Assembly (NCBI GenBank): GCA_002403895.1
Contig: DHIQ01000033.1
Coordinates: 1-7,720 of the forward strand
Direction: 5' to 3'
DNA length: 7,720 nt
From: Candidatus Neomicrothrix sp. UBA4742
Lineage (GTDB): Bacteria > Actinomycetota > Acidimicrobiia > Acidimicrobiales > Acidimicrobilacustridaceae
The position numbers were made by a program, and so were the translations under genes. The notes under the pieces are model-generated. The model searched no databases, was not told where the DNA came from, and saw only the letters and a program-made list of their open reading frames with translations. Each line of letters begins with the position of its first letter. Positions within the stretch are counted from its first letter, which is position 1. Positions 5,571-7,720 of this stretch are shown here, in pieces.

Positions 5571-7720
5571 GGGAGGACGGCGGTGATCTGGTGGTGCTCG
5601 GCACCGCCGGTTCCCACCGTGATCATCGGGACTCCCAGCGACGTGTCCACCGCACCGGTCGGGTCGAGCGGCGCGAACCGCTCATACATGTGGTCGTGGC
5701 CGCAGAGCAGCAGATCTACACCGGCGGCGTAAAGGTCGTCAACGAAACGCTGCATCTCCAAGGTGCCGTAAGGCCCGGAGCTGAAGCGCGGCTTGTGCCA
5801 AAGAACCACCACATTGTCGTCCGCATGCGCCGCCAGGTCGCTGCGCAGCCACACATCCTGCGGTGACCCGGCACCGCAGCCGCCCACATAGACGCACTCA
5901 GTGTCCACCACGACCGCGTGCCACCGCGAGCTGATGTCATAGCTGTAGTAACTATGACCGCCCGAGTCGGTCGCGGCAGCGCCGAAGTAGCCGGAGTAAC
6001 CAGCCAGGTTGCCGGTGCTCCAATCATGGTTACCGGGCACCGGCCGGGTGCGCGGCCGCGCAGGACCCCAGGACGGGTCGTAGCAAGCCGCGAACTCGGC
6101 CGCCGTGCCGTTGTCGTACACATTGTCCCCAGTTGTGAAGACCTGGCCGGCCACCCCGCTGAGAACGGCACCCGAGGCCTCGTCGCCCGTGCTGTCGCAG
6201 CGGGCGATGTCGCCGGCGCCGACGAGGACTGGATCGGTGCCCGGCGCGGTCCAGAAGGTGCGCGTCGCGCTGCGGCTCGAAGACGAGCCGTTGTCTGCCA
6301 CGACGTACCACTCGAAGCGCTGCCCCTGCCCGAGGTCGTTCCAGGTGGCGGTGACAATCTGCCCGAGCGGGATCCCGGTTCGCATGGCGACCTGCGCGAA
6401 GGTGCCGCTCGCGTAGGGGCGTCCGAAGAACGTGACGATCATGGATTTTCCGGCGGGGTCGTCGACGGCGGCCGACAGGTCGACCGCGGTACCGAGGCCG
6501 GTCGTGCCATCCGTCGGCGCCTGGAGGTCAGGTGTCGAAGGGGACGTGCTGATGGTGAAGCCGCTGGTCCAGGTCGGTCCACCCACGGTCGTCCCGTCGA
6601 TGCCGACCGACCCGTGCACCACGGTCCCCGCCCCGTCGTCCAGAGCCCACCGGCCCACCAGCCCCGGACCAGTGATCGACTCGTCGGACATCGACGCCGC
6701 AACCTGTGCACCACTCCTGGCTACCGACCACACCCGCGCCTCATCCAGATCACCCTGGAAGAAGCCTGCCGGCGCACCGGTCGAGTTCAACGCCGAGCCC
6801 AACGCAGCGTGCTGAATACTGTCCCCCCGAGCGGGCTGACCCACCACCAGAGACGCATCCAGAACGCCGTCTAGGTACAACCGCAAAGTCGATCCGTCAT
6901 AAGTCGCCGCAGCATGGTGCCACGTCCCCGACGACACCACCGTCGCCCCCGACATCGGATGGTTCTGCCCCGGCGACGACGCTGCCGCACCTTCCTCGAA
7001 GTCGGCCGCCAGCACCCCGGTCACCGAGTCGATGCCGAGCAGATAGTTCATGTCAACGTTTGAGCCGTCCGACTCGGCCCGACCCTTACTCACCAGCGGC
7101 AGCACATGTGCCAGTCCACCGAACCCGCTCGAAGTGGCCACCCCCGGCCCCGAGCGTCGGAACCACGTCTCCACCGTGAACGCCGGCGACGCCAACGACG
7201 GCGCCGCACCGAAGGTGACGTAGTCGTCAACCCCGTCGAACGCCAACCCACCACGCACCGCAGCCAGCGTGGCCGTCGCCTCGGTTGACGGCTGCGACCG
7301 GTTCCCGGCCGTGTCCAGGGCGACGACGACGTAATGGTACGTGGTCCCGTTAGCTCCCGTGGAGTCCGTGAACGCCGGGCTGGTAACCGGCTGGGCCCCG
7401 GTGAGCGGGCCTGTCAGGGGCACGGGGGTCGTGCTGCTGCGGTAGACGTCGTAGCCCGCGAGATCTGGCTCGGAGCCGGCATTCCACGTCAGGCTGACGG
7501 TGCGGTACCCGGTGCCTGTGACCGCCAAGCCCGTCGGAGTTGCCGGTGGCGAGCTGTCCTGGACCGGGAAGCCGCTGGTCCAGGTCGGTCCACCCACGGT
7601 CGTCCCGTCGATGCCGGCCGATCCGTGCACCACGGTCCCCGCCCCGTCGTCCAGAGCCCACCTGCCCACCAGCCCCGGACCGGTGATCGACTCGTCGGAC
7701 ATCGACGCCGCAACCTGCGC
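5525..7720 (-). CDS. Secreted modular protein with LamG, FN3 and calcineurin-type metallophosphatase domains, 5' partial (5' segment of the frameshifted gene)
   Basis: The frame is open from the right edge (AQVAAS precedes Met 7702), so the start and any signal peptide lie outside the window. Numbered from Met 7702: residues 1-45 are the tail of a LamG module; 52-147 are FN3 (SLTWNAGSEPDLAGYDVYRS); 150-380 are a LamG concanavalin-like domain (LAFDGVDDYVTF, WHHAAATYDGSTLRLYLDG, FFQGDLDEARVW); 390-485 are an Ig/FN3-like lead-in; and 490 onward are a metallophosphatase. All metal motifs are present: GD (497-498), GDNVYD (525-530), GNHD (557-560), WHKP (H636) and GHDH (668-671). These predict a two-metal phosphoesterase, with LamG and FN3 parts likely binding glycan or mediating adhesion outside the cell. 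After residue 710 (ITAVL) the frame runs into 15 unrelated residues and stops at 5525-5527. The true domain end continues one frame away. If the shift is real, the product keeps the metal ligands but loses the last strands and four C-terminal domains. Confidence 0.85.
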   Translation of the reverse strand, partial: AQVAASMSDESITGPGLVGRWALDDGAGTVVHGSAGIDGTTVGGPTWTSGFPVQDSSPPATPTGLAVTGTGYRTVSLTWNAGSEPDLAGYDVYRSSTTPVPLTGPLTGAQPVTSPAFTDSTGANGTTYHYVVVALDTAGNRSQPSTEATATLAAVRGGLAFDGVDDYVTFGAAPSLASPAFTVETWFRRSGPGVATSSGFGGLAHVLPLVSKGRAESDGSNVDMNYLLGIDSVTGVLAADFEEGAAASSPGQNHPMSGATVVSSGTWHHAAATYDGSTLRLYLDGVLDASLVVGQPARGDSIQHAALGSALNSTGAPAGFFQGDLDEARVWSVARSGAQVAASMSDESITGPGLVGRWALDDGAGTVVHGSVGIDGTTVGGPTWTSGFTISTSPSTPDLQAPTDGTTGLGTAVDLSAAVDDPAGKSMIVTFFGRPYASGTFAQVAMRTGIPLGQIVTATWNDLGQGQRFEWYVVADNGSSSSRSATRTFWTAPGTDPVLVGAGDIARCDSTGDEASGAVLSGVAGQVFTTGDNVYDNGTAAEFAACYDPSWGPARPRTRPVPGNHDWSTGNLAGYSGYFGAAATDSGGHSYYSYDISSRWHAVVVDTECVYVGGCGAGSPQDVWLRSDLAAHADDNVVVLWHKPRFSSGPYGTLEMQRFVDDLYAAGVDLLLCGHDHMYERFAPLDPTGAVDTSLGVPMITVGTGGAEHHQITAVLPAARSVTTTRTGSSS
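5571..5573 (-). other. One-base frameshift site inside the metallophosphatase domain
   Basis: On the - strand, GTC CTC CC(5572-5571) is followed by GGC AGC CAG GTC CGT AAC AAC, reading GSQVRNN. Adding one C to the CCC tract at 5571-5573 joins the two frames as ITAVLPGSQVRNNDTYGVLK, the expected family sequence. Without it the ribosome reads PAARSVTTTRTGSSS and stops. This is a one-base loss, equivalent to a -1 shift, in a short homopolymer. Mutation and sequencing error are both possible. Confidence 0.85.
6558..6709 (-). repeat. Direct repeat copy A (LamG module tail)
   Basis: This stretch pairs with 7569-7720 at an offset of 1011 bases (337 codons, so in frame). 147 of 152 bases match. It encodes AQVAASMSDESITGPGLVGR onward to TVGGPTWTSGF. 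Just beyond WTSGF the two copies diverge, one leading to the Ig-like lead-in and the other to FN3. Confidence 0.92.
7569..7720 (-). repeat. Direct repeat copy B (LamG module tail, cut by window edge)
   Basis: Copy of 6558-6709 with five base differences. Only one changes the protein (GSAGIDG here against GSVGIDG in copy A). The repeat runs off the window, so the repeated unit is longer than the 152 bases seen and probably includes a whole further LamG domain. Confidence 0.92.

Noticed and set aside
5565..5580. Programmed -1 ribosomal frameshift
   Set aside because: The bases GTC CTC CCG do not form a classical X-XXY-YYZ slippery heptamer, and I see no compelling downstream stem. A simple one-base loss is more likely.
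5918..6874. + strand open frame of 318 codons opposite the metallophosphatase
   Set aside because: It gives Arg/Gly-rich sequence with no recognisable domain, and the - strand frame there carries all metallophosphatase motifs.

Overview
The window is high-GC DNA with GTG starts, tightly overlapping genes and actinobacterial-type secreted modular proteins. I infer an actinobacterium, perhaps from the Nocardioidaceae or a neighbouring family. There is no rRNA or marker gene to fix the taxon. Coding density is almost complete, and the only clear intergenic gap is about 25 bases (3971-3995).

Region 1 (1-3970, + strand) is the end of an operon that looks like surface glycan biosynthesis. Its first gene, cut by the window edge, encodes an unusual three-part protein: a nucleotidyltransferase-like domain, a thymidylate-kinase-like P-loop domain, and a complete membrane phosphoglycosyl transferase (bacterial sugar transferase) domain. 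A 331-residue ATP-grasp ligase follows, then a 349-residue FemAB/GNAT-like acyl or aminoacyl transferase. Each downstream gene starts at a GTG that overlaps the previous TGA (GTGA, 4 bases), so the three are very probably translationally coupled. A reasonable inference is that the first protein loads a sugar phosphate onto a lipid carrier, and the ATP-grasp and GNAT-like enzymes activate and attach an acyl or aminoacyl decoration. The substrates cannot be read from the sequence.

Region 2 (3996-7720, - strand) converges on the operon. It is one very large gene for a modular, probably secreted protein, open to the right window edge. In protein order it has the tail of a LamG module, a fibronectin type III domain, a LamG domain, an Ig/FN3-like domain, a calcineurin-type metallophosphatase, an Ig-like domain, a putative-Ig (He_PIG-like) domain, a second FN3 domain and a C-terminal beta-rich domain of unknown function. 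The gene is broken by a one-base frameshift in a C tract at about 5571-5573. The characteristic end of the metallophosphatase domain continues, well conserved, in the other frame. The LamG tail at the window edge is a near-identical copy (147 of 152 bases) of sequence 1011 bases further into the gene, so the LamG module is repeated.

The two points most worth attention are the nucleotidyltransferase-kinase-phosphoglycosyl transferase fusion in a coupled operon with ATP-grasp and FemAB-like enzymes, and the frameshift inside the modular phosphatase. I saw no tRNA, rRNA, CRISPR array, insertion sequence or phage gene.
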